Shown here: piece by piece, positions 1 to 7,218 of the stretch
Position numbering within the stretch: position 1 is the stretch's first letter
Layout: the number at the start of each line of letters is the position of its first letter
Assembly: GCA_041663305.1 (NCBI GenBank)
Contig: JBAYMT010000018.1
Coordinates: 1-8,497, forward strand
Length of the DNA stretch: 8,497 nt
Source: Minisyncoccus sp041663305
GTDB taxonomy: Bacteria > Patescibacteriota > Minisyncoccia > Minisyncoccales > Minisyncoccaceae
Direction: 5' to 3'
The notes under the pieces: model-generated
Told to the model about the DNA's origin: nothing
The model's database searches: none
What the model saw: the letters and a program-made list of their open reading frames with translations, nothing else
Made by a program: the position numbers and the translations under genes

Positions 1-22
1 GGTAATGCTAAACAATTCCGCC

Positions 23-44
23 ACGCCGAGCCGAAGCTCGGCGT
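23..44. repeat. Stem-loop inside left terminal repeat
   Basis: ACGCCGAGC (23-31) pairs perfectly with GCTCGGCGT (36-44) around a CGAA loop (32-35). The mirror copy is at 8454-8475. No T-run follows on either strand, so it is a poor intrinsic terminator. It is more plausibly a recognition or processing structure of the element end. Confidence 0.85.
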
Positions 45-54
45 TCTGCCCTCA

Positions 55-122
55 CCCCATCGCATTTCCATTCTATTTTAGTTTGGCGGGGGGAATTCTT
101 TTTTTTGGTATGAGCGATGGGG
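55..122. repeat. Internal inverted pair within left terminal repeat
   Basis: CCCCATCGC (55-63) is repeated inverted as GCGATGGGG (114-122), separated by 50 bases that include a T8 run and an EcoRI-type GAATTC palindrome. The mirror copy in the right repeat is 8376-8384 with 8435-8443. The inner arm sits at the edge of the terminal repeat, which suggests the repeat is a discrete unit. Confidence 0.8.
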
Positions 123-149
123 CGAGGGATATATGCATTATACTGCACT

Positions 150-167
150 CTTGCAAAAGAATGCAAG
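150..167. promoter_or_regulatory. Palindromic operator over the -35 element
   Basis: CTTGCA (150-155) and TGCAAG (162-167) form a perfect 6-bp inverted repeat with a 6-bp spacer. The left arm covers the -35 hexamer. RM controller proteins typically bind such dyads in front of their own gene, so autoregulation by the downstream Xre protein is the likely reading. The dyad is seen directly; its use as an operator is inference. Confidence 0.55.
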
Positions 168-179
168 TTTTCCTATTAT
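151..179 (+). promoter_or_regulatory. Promoter of the controller-hsdR-hsdM operon
   Basis: A sigma-70-like promoter is visible: -35 TTGCAA (151-156), a 17-bp spacer, and -10 TATTAT (174-179, five of six to consensus). Transcription would start about seven bases after the -10, at or next to the ATG at 186. The mRNA would therefore be leaderless, which fits the absence of any Shine-Dalgarno sequence before that ATG. No other promoter is evident before hsdM ends. Confidence 0.65.
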
Positions 180-185
180 ATACCT

Positions 186-389
186 ATGTCATCAGGTAAA
201 AAGCTTGGGGAAAACCTAAGAAAATTACGTTTGAAAAAAAATATGTCGCAAGGAGACCTTGCGACCGCTTTGAGTGTGGATAGAGCGTATATCAGCAACA
301 TTGAAAATGGTCGAATGAATCCAACTCTTTCGACTTTGGAAAAAATTTCTAAAGCATTAGGGATTTCTAGTAGTGAGCTCTTAAAATAA
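186..389 (+). CDS. Xre-family RM controller-type transcriptional regulator
   Basis: This 67-residue protein is almost entirely a Cro/C1-type helix-turn-helix. Helix 2 is around SQGDLATALSV, and recognition helix 3 is around DRAYISNIENG, followed by the family-typical NPTLSTLEKISKALGIS. Such small single-domain proteins at the head of RM operons are often controller (C) proteins that delay restriction until methylation is established. I chose ATG 186 over the in-frame ATG 117. The longer version adds 23 unconserved-looking residues, begins inside the terminal repeat, and would lie upstream of the promoter's start point. The gene ends 4 bases before hsdR, so the two are probably cotranscribed. 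An A8 run lies within it (234-241). The HTH fold is confident; the controller role is inferred from context. Confidence 0.88.
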   Translation: MSSGKKLGENLRKLRLKKNMSQGDLATALSVDRAYISNIENGRMNPTLSTLEKISKALGISSSELLK

Positions 390-393
390 ATTT

Positions 394-2760
394 ATGGATA
401 AAAAATCTCTCTCAGAACAAGATATTTGCTCGAAGTATGTATTGCCTGCGATTATAAAAGGTGGATATAATTTACATTCCCAAATTCGTGAACAAGTAAC
501 TTTTACGGCAGGTCGTATTCAGGTTCATGGAAAAACTATTTCTCGCGGAGAAAAGAAGAGAGCTGATTTTATTTTATATTACAAAAACAATCTTCCTGTT
601 GCAGTTATTGAAGCCAAGGATAACAATCATACTTCTGGTGCTGGGTTAGAACAGGCGAAACAATATGCTGAAGCATTAGGAGTTTCATTTGCGTATAGTA
701 CAAATGGTGATGAGTTTGTTGAATTTGATTTCACAACAGGAAGAGAAACAACAATTTCAATTGATGAATTCCCTTCACCCGAAGAATTATTGCGTAGATA
801 TACTGAATATAAAGATTACAACGAAGAACAAAAGGCTATAATTCTGCAAGATTATTTTATTGATCCATCTGGAAAAAGCCCTCGTTATTACCAAGAAACT
901 GCCATAAATAAAACCATTGAAGCTGTTGCTAAAGGTCAAAATAGGATTCTTTTAGTAATGGCAACAGGCACAGGTAAAACATATACAGCATTTCAAATTA
1001 TTTACAGACTTTGGAAAGCAAAGAAAAAGAAAAGAATTCTCTTTTTAGTAGATAGAACATCGCTTGCTCAACAAACAATGCAAGGAGAGTTTCGTCATTT
1101 TGGTGGAATAATGACACGAATCAAAAATGGGAATGCTGATAAGGCCTATGAAGTCTATGTTGCTCTTTATCAAGGACTTACAGGAGATACAGATTCTGAA
1201 GCCGAAGAAGAACAGAAAAAATTATTCCATGAATTTTCTCCAGATTTTTTTGATTTAATTATCGTTGATGAGTGCCATAGAGGTAGCTCAAATGAAAATA
1301 GTGCTTGGCGAGAAATTCTTAAACACTATGGAAGTGCTACACAGATTGGCTTAACTGCTACTCCAAAAGAAACTACAGACATTAGCACAGAAGAGTATTT
1401 TGGAAAACCAATTTATATTTATTCACTCAAACAAGGAATTGAAGATGGATTTTTGGCTCCATATAAAGTTATTCGTTACCGTTTCAATAATGATGAATGG
1501 AGACCAAAGGAAGGTTTTCGTGATACAAATGGAAATATAGTTCCAGATGAAATTTATACGGAAAGTATGTTCGATCGTTCTATTATTTTAGACGATAGAA
1601 ATAGAGCTGTTGCGAAATGTATTGCGGATTTTCTTCGAGAAACAGATGTGTATCAAAAAACTATTGTTTTTTGTGTGACTATTGATCACGCAGAACGAAT
1701 GAGACAATATTTAGTTAACGAATTGAGTGAACAAGTTAAAGAAAATGCTCGATTTATTGTAAAGATTACGGGAGATGATTTGTATGGGAAGTTAGAAATA
1801 GAAAATTTCATAAACCCAGAATCTCGATACCCAGTAATTGCTACAACCTCAAAATTGCTTTCTACTGGTGTGGACACAAAGACAGTAAAGCTTATTGTAT
1901 TAGATGCTCCAATGAATTCGATGACGGAATTTAAGCAAATTATCGGGCGTGGCACTAGAGTTGAAGAACAATATGGAAAGTATTATTTTACTATTATAGA
2001 TTTTCGTAATGTTACAAGACTTTTTGCTGATAAAGATTTTGACGGAGATCCAGTAAAGGTATACGAAAGTGATGGAAATAATCCTGTTGATATTTCTGAT
2101 ACCATTTCAAGTGAAACTATTTCCGAGGAAGAATTAAAAAAATTAGACCCATTGGAAGAAGTACTTATAGATGGAACAATAGAAGAACAACCAAAGAAAA
2201 TTCGTATCAAAGATGGAGTTGATTTTTATCCAATACATAAAGAAGTAAAATATATTGACCCAAAAACAGGAAAGCTTATTACTGAATCCTTAATAGATTT
2301 TTCAAAGAAAACCATTATTTCTGAGTATTCTTCCATAGACGATTTTCTTACTAGGTGGAAAGAATCCGAAAGAAAAGATATTTTGATTAATGAATTACTT
2401 GATAGAGGTGTTGCGTTTGAAGAATTACGAAAAGAAGTAGGAAAAGATTTAGATGTTTTTGATTTGATTCTACATGTTGCTTATGGTAAAAAACCACTTA
2501 CTCGAAGTGAGAGAGTTAAAAAAGCTCAAACAAACGATTACTTCTCGAAATATGAAGGCAAGGCACGAGAAATAATTGATCTTTTATTTGAAAAATACGC
2601 GGATCAAGGAATTACAGCCATAGATGGAGTAGAAGATTTAATTGTTTCTCCTTTCGTGGAATACGGAACTCCAATAGAAATAGTAAACGACATTTTCGGG
2701 GGTAGAGAAAATTATATGGAAGTTATTAAAAATATAGAGTTAAGTTTATATAACGAATAA
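394..2760 (+). CDS. hsdR: Type I restriction enzyme, R subunit (HsdR; helicase/nuclease)
   Basis: HsdR is the ATP-dependent translocase and endonuclease subunit of the Type I complex. At 788 residues it resembles the shorter EcoEI-like HsdR family. The N-terminal nuclease domain shows a PD-(D/E)xK-type core: D58, then E73-A-K75. SF2 helicase motifs follow in order: Walker A MATGTGKT (189-196), the FLVDRTSLAQQ motif Ia region (217-227), DECH (292-295), TATP (321-324), TGVDTK (491-496) and QIIGRGTR (515-522). The C-terminal part, about 645-788, fits the EcoEI-type domain that docks onto the methylase. All catalytic motifs are intact and no frameshift is seen, so it should be active. The stop codon and the hsdM start are one base apart, which suggests translational coupling. 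There is no clear ribosome binding site before ATG 394. Confidence 0.97.
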   Translation: MDKKSLSEQDICSKYVLPAIIKGGYNLHSQIREQVTFTAGRIQVHGKTISRGEKKRADFILYYKNNLPVAVIEAKDNNHTSGAGLEQAKQYAEALGVSFAYSTNGDEFVEFDFTTGRETTISIDEFPSPEELLRRYTEYKDYNEEQKAIILQDYFIDPSGKSPRYYQETAINKTIEAVAKGQNRILLVMATGTGKTYTAFQIIYRLWKAKKKKRILFLVDRTSLAQQTMQGEFRHFGGIMTRIKNGNADKAYEVYVALYQGLTGDTDSEAEEEQKKLFHEFSPDFFDLIIVDECHRGSSNENSAWREILKHYGSATQIGLTATPKETTDISTEEYFGKPIYIYSLKQGIEDGFLAPYKVIRYRFNNDEWRPKEGFRDTNGNIVPDEIYTESMFDRSIILDDRNRAVAKCIADFLRETDVYQKTIVFCVTIDHAERMRQYLVNELSEQVKENARFIVKITGDDLYGKLEIENFINPESRYPVIATTSKLLSTGVDTKTVKLIVLDAPMNSMTEFKQIIGRGTRVEEQYGKYYFTIIDFRNVTRLFADKDFDGDPVKVYESDGNNPVDISDTISSETISEEELKKLDPLEEVLIDGTIEEQPKKIRIKDGVDFYPIHKEVKYIDPKTGKLITESLIDFSKKTIISEYSSIDDFLTRWKESERKDILINELLDRGVAFEELRKEVGKDLDVFDLILHVAYGKKPLTRSERVKKAQTNDYFSKYEGKAREIIDLLFEKYADQGITAIDGVEDLIVSPFVEYGTPIEIVNDIFGGRENYMEVIKNIELSLYNE

Positions 2761-2761
2761 T

Positions 2762-4177
2762 ATGTCAAACATCATATCTATAATAAAAAGTATTCAGAAG
2801 ATTATGTGGCAAGATAAGGGTGTCAACGGCGACGCTATTCGTATTGAACAGCTTGTGTGGATGCTTTTTCTCAAGATTTTTGATGACAGGGAAAGTAATT
2901 TAGAATTAATAAACCCTAAATATAAATCTCCTATACCTAGTAAATATCGTTATCGAAACTGGGCATTGAACGAAGAAGGCATCACTGGTGAAGACCTTTT
3001 TAATTTTATAGACAGAGATCTTTTTCCTGCGCTTAAAAATCTTGAAATAGCACCGAATGATGCAAATGGGTTGATAGTAAAAAGTATTTTTTCAGACACT
3101 AATAACTACATGAAGAATGGAACACTCATAAAAAAAGTATTTAATAAAATAAATGAAATAAATTTCAATAAAACAGATGATAGGCACGACTTCGGTGATA
3201 TTTATGAAGGAATTTTGAAAGATCTTCAAAGTGCTGGAAATGCCGGAGAGTTCTACACACCTCGTCCACTTACTCGTTTTGTAGTTGAAATGGTAAATCC
3301 AAAACTTGGCGACAAAGTTCTAGACCCTGCCTGCGGTACTGGAGGATTCCTTGTGAATGCCCTTGAACACATGCGAAAAGATGTGAAAACTGCTAGTGAT
3401 GAAAAGAAATTGCAAGAAAATATTCACGGAGTAGAATTTAAACCTCTTCCACATATGCTCGCTATTACAAATATGATGCTTCATAACGCTGAAAGACGAG
3501 ACCTTATTTCGCTTGACGATATGCTTTCTCATTCATATATGGAATATGGACCGAGTTCTCGCGTAGATATTATTCTTGCTAACCCTCCTTTTGGCGCAAG
3601 TGTGGTGGACGGCACAGAGTCAAATTTTCCAGCTCAATATCGCACGAGATCAACTGCCGAACTTTTCCTTTTCCTATTTATTCATTTATTAAAAGATGGA
3701 GGAAGAGCAGGAATAGTTCTTCCCGATGGCTCTCTTTTTGGTGAGGGTGTCATAAGTAAAATTAGAGAAAAACTGCTTACAGAATGTAATTTGCATACTA
3801 TTGTTCGTTTGCCCTCCGGAGTATTTTCTCCATACGCGGGAGTGAATACAAATTTGTTATTTTTTGAGAAAGGAAAACCGACAAAAGAAGTCTGGTATTA
3901 TCAAATGCAATTACCGACTGGACTTCGCGCGTATTCTAAAACTAAACCAATAAGAGATGAGGAATTTGAGATAGTCAAAAAATGGTGGGATTATCGTTCT
4001 AAAAATAGCCCTAATGCGTGGAAAGTTTCTATTGAAGAAATAAAAGCTAAAAATTGGAATCTTGATTTTAAAAATCCAAATGTTGGAGAAGTTGAAAAAC
4101 AATTTTCTTCAAAAGAATTAGTTGAAAGGATTTTAGAAAAAGAGAAAAATGTGATTTCGTTGCTTAAAAAATTATAA
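2762..4177 (+). CDS. hsdM: Type I RM methyltransferase, M subunit (HsdM; N6-adenine)
   Basis: HsdM transfers a methyl group from S-adenosylmethionine to N6 of adenine at the site chosen by HsdS. The 471-residue protein has the family's helical N-terminal domain (about 1-140), then GEFYTPRPL (162-170, motif X region). The SAM-binding motif I is DPACGTGGF (188-196), and the catalytic motif IV is NPPF (274-277). The C-terminus, about 440-471, is charged and probably helical, as expected for contact with HsdS. Length and motifs are normal and nothing is missing. It starts one base after hsdR. An 88-base gap follows before the next gene, so hsdM is probably the last gene driven mainly from the leading promoter. 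Confidence 0.97.
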   Translation: MSNIISIIKSIQKIMWQDKGVNGDAIRIEQLVWMLFLKIFDDRESNLELINPKYKSPIPSKYRYRNWALNEEGITGEDLFNFIDRDLFPALKNLEIAPNDANGLIVKSIFSDTNNYMKNGTLIKKVFNKINEINFNKTDDRHDFGDIYEGILKDLQSAGNAGEFYTPRPLTRFVVEMVNPKLGDKVLDPACGTGGFLVNALEHMRKDVKTASDEKKLQENIHGVEFKPLPHMLAITNMMLHNAERRDLISLDDMLSHSYMEYGPSSRVDIILANPPFGASVVDGTESNFPAQYRTRSTAELFLFLFIHLLKDGGRAGIVLPDGSLFGEGVISKIREKLLTECNLHTIVRLPSGVFSPYAGVNTNLLFFEKGKPTKEVWYYQMQLPTGLRAYSKTKPIRDEEFEIVKKWWDYRSKNSPNAWKVSIEEIKAKNWNLDFKNPNVGEVEKQFSSKELVERILEKEKNVISLLKKL

Positions 4178-4186
4178 CACAAAAAT

Positions 4187-4227
4187 TTATACATGGGAAG
4201 TTGCTTATACATTTGTATTGATGTATA
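4187..4227. promoter_or_regulatory. Three TATACAT boxes around the internal promoter
   Basis: TTATACAT occurs at 4187-4194 and again at 4205-4212, in direct orientation and offset by 18 bases. An inverted copy, ATGTATA, lies at 4221-4227. The second and third boxes form a 7-bp dyad with an 8-bp spacer inside the promoter and overlap its -10. The arrangement looks like an operator for a DNA-binding protein, possibly one of the winged-helix proteins encoded downstream. In AT-rich DNA such short repeats can arise by chance. Confidence 0.4.
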
Positions 4228-4229
4228 CT
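4201..4229 (+). promoter_or_regulatory. Internal promoter for the accessory genes and hsdS
   Basis: TTGCTT (4201-4206, three of six to the -35 consensus) is followed by a 17-bp spacer and TATACT (4224-4229, five of six to the -10 consensus). It lies in the only sizeable gap of the operon. It would allow the three accessory genes and hsdS to be expressed separately from hsdR-hsdM, with a leader of about 30 bases before ATG 4266. Confidence 0.5.
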
Positions 4230-4265
4230 TTACTACATTATAAGATTAATAGGTGTAGTAATTAT

Positions 4266-4805
4266 ATGAATGATAAAAAGATAACAATAAAAATCAGTGG
4301 TGAGGGAATTTCTTTTGAGGACACGATAGATAAGATTCTTGTACCTCAGATTATAAATATATGCGTATCGCAACATAAAAAAGTTGAAAAAAACCCTTTT
4401 GGGGACTTTGGCTTCTTTGATAATCACTCAAAAAATTCTAAAAAACAAGAGTCCGTTGCTGAATATATACAACGACATAATCCTAAACGGAATCCAGATA
4501 AAATACTTACTATTGCTGGGTACATAAAAGATATTCAAAAAAGAGACTCATTTTTCCAAAATGAAATAAAATCTCTTTTTAGAGAAGCGCGTGAAATTCT
4601 ACCAGCAAATCTTACACGAGATTTTAACTGGGTAATTGCTTCTGGTTGGGTTAATCATGATTCTGAAAAAAAAGGTGCCTATTATATTACAAATACAGGA
4701 GTTAAGGTTTTAGAAGAAGGTTTTCCTGAAAATCTAATCGAAAAAAGTAGGAATAAATCTTATGGTCGAAAAAAATCAAATGATAATACAAAGAAAAATA
4801 AATAA
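4266..4805 (+). CDS. Unrecognised winged-helix-like protein, accessory gene 1 of 3
   Basis: I do not recognise this 179-residue protein by name. Its N-terminal part (about 5-35, including KITIKISGEGISFED) looks like a short beta-rich then helical segment. A variable linker follows. Residues about 74-152 look like a winged helix, running from PDKILTIAGYIKD through NEIKSLFREARE to a wing strand at YYITNTGVKVLEEGF. The tail (160-179) is rich in Lys and Asn and could touch nucleic acid. I prefer ATG 4266 to the in-frame ATG 4218. The longer form would start inside the promoter -35/-10 region, and MNDKKITIKI is a more natural N-terminus. There are 10 bases before the next gene. The domain call rests on pattern only. 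Confidence 0.8.
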   Translation: MNDKKITIKISGEGISFEDTIDKILVPQIINICVSQHKKVEKNPFGDFGFFDNHSKNSKKQESVAEYIQRHNPKRNPDKILTIAGYIKDIQKRDSFFQNEIKSLFREAREILPANLTRDFNWVIASGWVNHDSEKKGAYYITNTGVKVLEEGFPENLIEKSRNKSYGRKKSNDNTKKNK

Positions 4806-4815
4806 ACGAACTTAT

Positions 4816-5331
4816 ATGAAAAATAAAAATTTACACGAAAAATTAGAACAAATAAAAATACTTATTGATGAGTGTCTTGCAGAAGTTGGGTCTAAGAATC
4901 CTAACATATCAGAGTCAGGTTTGGTTAAAGAAAAGAAAACCATATCTACACAAGTAGATACTATAAATTCAGGAGGATTAATCTTGTCCATAGTCAATAA
5001 AGTTGGTAATTGCGAGGAAAGTGAAGAAATACAGAGCAAGGTTCTTGATAAAAAAAGTATGGAGGCCAAAATTTTACTATGTTTCTATATTTCATACAAA
5101 TATTTTAAAAATCAGTGGTTGAACAGTGGCGATATAGAAAAAATTACATCCGAACTTGGGATTAAAATCACTACTGGTAATGTCTCAAATAAAATAAAAG
5201 ATCTTAGGCAATATTTTGAAAGTGGGACAACTAGAAAACAGGGACAACCCACACCTTATCGTCTTAATCGAAAAGGCTCTAAGCACTTTGAGGAAACACT
5301 ACTTATCAAGTCAGGTAAAAATTTAAAATAA
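4816..5331 (+). CDS. Unrecognised winged-helix-like protein, accessory gene 2 of 3
   Basis: This is a 171-residue protein of unknown family. An amphipathic helix (about 4-24) is followed by a low-order segment (25-60), and residues about 83-160 look like a winged helix. Key parts are AKILLCFYISYKYF, a helix around SGDIEKITSELG, a likely recognition helix around TGNVSNKIKDLRQYF, and a wing ending PYRLNRKGSKHFEE. That ending mirrors YYITNTGVKVLEE in the preceding gene. The start chosen is ATG 4816, because the longer frame from 4762 overlaps the previous gene by 44 bases and adds only a Lys/Gln-rich stretch. It lies one base before the next gene, so the pair is probably translationally coupled. 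DNA binding is likely but unproven. Confidence 0.8.
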   Translation: MKNKNLHEKLEQIKILIDECLAEVGSKNPNISESGLVKEKKTISTQVDTINSGGLILSIVNKVGNCEESEEIQSKVLDKKSMEAKILLCFYISYKYFKNQWLNSGDIEKITSELGIKITTGNVSNKIKDLRQYFESGTTRKQGQPTPYRLNRKGSKHFEETLLIKSGKNLK

Positions 5332-5332
5332 A

Positions 5333-6082
5333 ATGTTGGAAACAATTAAAAAGGAGCTTGGAAATAAGGTGGGTGACAATAAACTTGTTGAAAATTTCTT
5401 TTTTAGTTTCCAAAAAATTTCGGAAGAATTTATAGGACAAAAGCCTATAGATCTTTTACAAAACGCTGGTTTATTTATTGAATCTGCGTTAAGGATTACA
5501 GAGCATTTTATTTTAGGTACTCATACTCCACTTGAGAAAAAATTTAATGTTGATACATGTATTAATAGTCTAGAAAAAGCATCTGGCTCTGAAGGTTTAA
5601 GAATCCATGTATCACGTTTGGCTCGCTCTATTTATGATTTTCGGTCTCGAAAGAAAGGTGTGCATTTAAAAGCAATTGATCCACAAGCCATTGATGCAAA
5701 TTTAGTTTTTAATATAAGTAATTGGATTGTTATAGAAATTTTAAAAGAAAGCGGTGTACAAAAAGCAGAAGAGGCAATAAAACTTTTATTTACAAGAAAA
5801 GTTCCCCTTGTACAAGAGGTTGGAGGTATTTTGCGTACTACAAACCCAAAACTTTTAGGTACTCAGCGTATACTTCTGCTTTTATATTCTGCTCCATCTG
5901 GGTTATCTGAAGATGAATTGTTTGAAGGAACAAAAAGAAAGATAAAAAACAAGGATCATCTTAAAATAAATTTAAAAAATATGGATAATAACGATCTTGT
6001 GCATCAGTTATCAGATGGTAAGTGGACTTTATTTGGTCGTGGTTTTGATGGGGCCGAGAAGTTGATTATGAAATTTACATAA
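5333..6082 (+). CDS. HEPN/Abi-like protein with C-terminal winged-helix-like domain, accessory gene 3 of 3
   Basis: This 249-residue protein has two apparent parts. Residues about 1-145 are helical and contain a segment typical of HEPN or Abi-C-like proteins: RLARSIYDFRSRKKGVHLKA (95-114). It holds an R-x4-H motif (R106...H111; R104 is a second candidate), then DPQAIDANLVFN and a helix WIVIEIL. In HEPN ribonucleases the R-x4-6-H residues are catalytic. Residues about 178-249 look like a winged helix, from RILLLLYSAPSGLSEDELF to WTLFGRGFDGAEKLI, resembling the C-termini of the two preceding proteins. It starts one base after gene 2 and stops two bases before hsdS, so it is embedded in the RM operon. 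An abortive-infection or regulatory role is inference. Without a search the HEPN call is moderate. Confidence 0.82.
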   Translation: MLETIKKELGNKVGDNKLVENFFFSFQKISEEFIGQKPIDLLQNAGLFIESALRITEHFILGTHTPLEKKFNVDTCINSLEKASGSEGLRIHVSRLARSIYDFRSRKKGVHLKAIDPQAIDANLVFNISNWIVIEILKESGVQKAEEAIKLLFTRKVPLVQEVGGILRTTNPKLLGTQRILLLLYSAPSGLSEDELFEGTKRKIKNKDHLKINLKNMDNNDLVHQLSDGKWTLFGRGFDGAEKLIMKFT

Positions 6083-6084
6083 AT

Positions 6085-7209
6085 ATGATTTGGCAAATAA
6101 AAGAAGTTAAGAAATGTTTAGAAAATATCCCCAAACTTGGAAGTATTTTGCGTTCCCAATATTTAGTAAGTGGGAAGTTTCCAATAATTGATCAAGGACA
6201 AGATTTTATTGCGGGGTATACAAATGACAAATCGTTGGTTTTTTTAGATTGTTTACCTGTAATTATTTTCGGCGACCATACAAGGGCATTGAAATTTATT
6301 GATTTTCCTTTTGCTGTTGGGGCTGACGGAACACAAATATTGAAACCCGATAATGATTTTGACTCTAAGTTCTTTTACTATATGCTTTTATCTTTAGACT
6401 TAAGTAGTCGTGGATATGCTCGGCATTTTAAACTCTTAAAAGAATCTCAAATTCCAATTCCACCTCTCAAAACTCAAAAGGAGATTGTAGAAAAATTGGA
6501 TAAGAAATTTATAAAACTTCGCGAAACGAAGCATTTGCAAGAACAGGCATTTGCCGATACTGAAAAAATTCTTTCTCAAACTCTCAATGAAATTTTTGAA
6601 GATGGGAAGAAAAAATACAAAACGACAAATCTTGGAGAGGTTGCAATTCTTGTGCGTGGTCCTTTTGGTGGTTCTTTGAAAAAAGAAATTTTCGTTTCTA
6701 AAGGTAATTGTGTTTATGAACAAGGGAATGTAATTGACAATGATATTGAAAATTTTAGATATTTTATTACTCCACAAAAATTTGAGGAAATGAAAAGATT
6801 CAAGGTTTCAGCCGGAGATGTTTTAATGAGTTGCTCTGGGACAATTGGTAAATTTATAATTATTCCAGAAAAATTTACAAAAGGAATTATTAACCAAGCC
6901 CTACTTAAAATTACACCCAAGAATACCATAACTGTGGAATATTTGAAATATGCACTTCAAGATTATCTTGCTATAAGCACTACTCACATAAAAGGTGCGG
7001 CGATTAAAAATATCGCATCTGTAAAAGAACTAAAACAATTTAAAATTTCACTACCGCCAATTAAAGATCAAAAAGAAATTGTTAAAAAGTTTGACACACT
7101 TTCAGAAAAACTTCAGACATTAAAAGAATTACAAAAATCACAACTTGACGATTTTAAAAAATTAGAAAAAGCCTATCTTCGTGAAGCATTTAATGGAGAA
7201 TTGGTATAA
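6085..7209 (+). CDS. hsdS: Type I RM specificity subunit (HsdS)
   Basis: HsdS recognises the two halves of the bipartite target and scaffolds HsdM and HsdR. The 374-residue protein is at the short end of its family but has the full layout. TRD1 is about 1-122 (KFPIIDQGQDFIAGY, IIFGDHTRALKFI). Conserved region 1 is IPIPPLKTQKEIVEKLDK (123-140), with a coiled-coil helix to about 172. TRD2 is about 173-320 (RGPFGGSLKKEIF, VSAGDVLMSCSGTIGKF). Conserved region 2 is ISLPPIKDQKEIVKKFDT (321-338), with a second helix to the C-terminus. The repeated PPIKDQKEIV/PPLKTQKEIV units are the usual internal repeats that allow recombination between target domains. The target sequence cannot be read from this. 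It starts two bases after the HEPN-like gene, an unusual partner between hsdM and hsdS. Confidence 0.95.
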   Translation: MIWQIKEVKKCLENIPKLGSILRSQYLVSGKFPIIDQGQDFIAGYTNDKSLVFLDCLPVIIFGDHTRALKFIDFPFAVGADGTQILKPDNDFDSKFFYYMLLSLDLSSRGYARHFKLLKESQIPIPPLKTQKEIVEKLDKKFIKLRETKHLQEQAFADTEKILSQTLNEIFEDGKKKYKTTNLGEVAILVRGPFGGSLKKEIFVSKGNCVYEQGNVIDNDIENFRYFITPQKFEEMKRFKVSAGDVLMSCSGTIGKFIIIPEKFTKGIINQALLKITPKNTITVEYLKYALQDYLAISTTHIKGAAIKNIASVKELKQFKISLPPIKDQKEIVKKFDTLSEKLQTLKELQKSQLDDFKKLEKAYLREAFNGELV

Positions 7210-7210
7210 A
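7202..7210 (+). promoter_or_regulatory. Possible extended -10 promoter before the Pro/Glu-rich gene
   Basis: TGG followed by TATAAA (7202-7210) fits an extended -10 element (TGn-TATAAT). No -35 is visible. Transcription would begin close to ATG 7219, giving a nearly leaderless message, again without a Shine-Dalgarno sequence. It overlaps the hsdS stop codon and could be chance in AT-rich DNA. Confidence 0.3.
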
Positions 7211-7218
7211 ATATATCT

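Larger units (their letters stand above)
1..123. repeat. Left terminal inverted repeat (123 bp)
   Basis: Bases 1-123 are the exact reverse complement of 8375-8497, checked base by base including the G6 and T8 runs. Identity stops abruptly at base 124. The outermost bases read GGTAATGC. The repeat contains a 9-bp stem-loop (23-44) and a 9-bp inverted pair (55-63 with 114-122) whose inner arm ends one base before the repeat boundary. No credible gene lies in it. It could be a transposon or MITE-like end, the terminus of a linear replicon, or a genomic repeat at which an assembler stopped. Confidence 0.97.

Noticed and set aside
23..44. Intrinsic terminator in the terminal repeat
   Set aside because: The stem is followed by TTCTGCC on one strand and GGCGG on the other, with no run of T. 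The T8 run at 99-106 has no adjacent stem.
5..199. Open frame starting in the left terminal repeat, with the same first 41 residues in the right repeat (8281-8493, minus)
   Set aside because: The shared N-terminus is only the inverted repeat read twice. The two frames diverge as soon as the repeat ends and show no protein family signal.
1686..2210. Minus-strand open frames inside hsdR and other genes
   Set aside because: They lie opposite strongly supported coding sequence, have no domain signal and no sign of their own promoter.
6463..7120. Evidence for phase-variable HsdS inversion
   Set aside because: The two conserved regions of HsdS are similar but in direct orientation. There is no second or partial hsdS and no recombinase, so no shuffling system is visible here.
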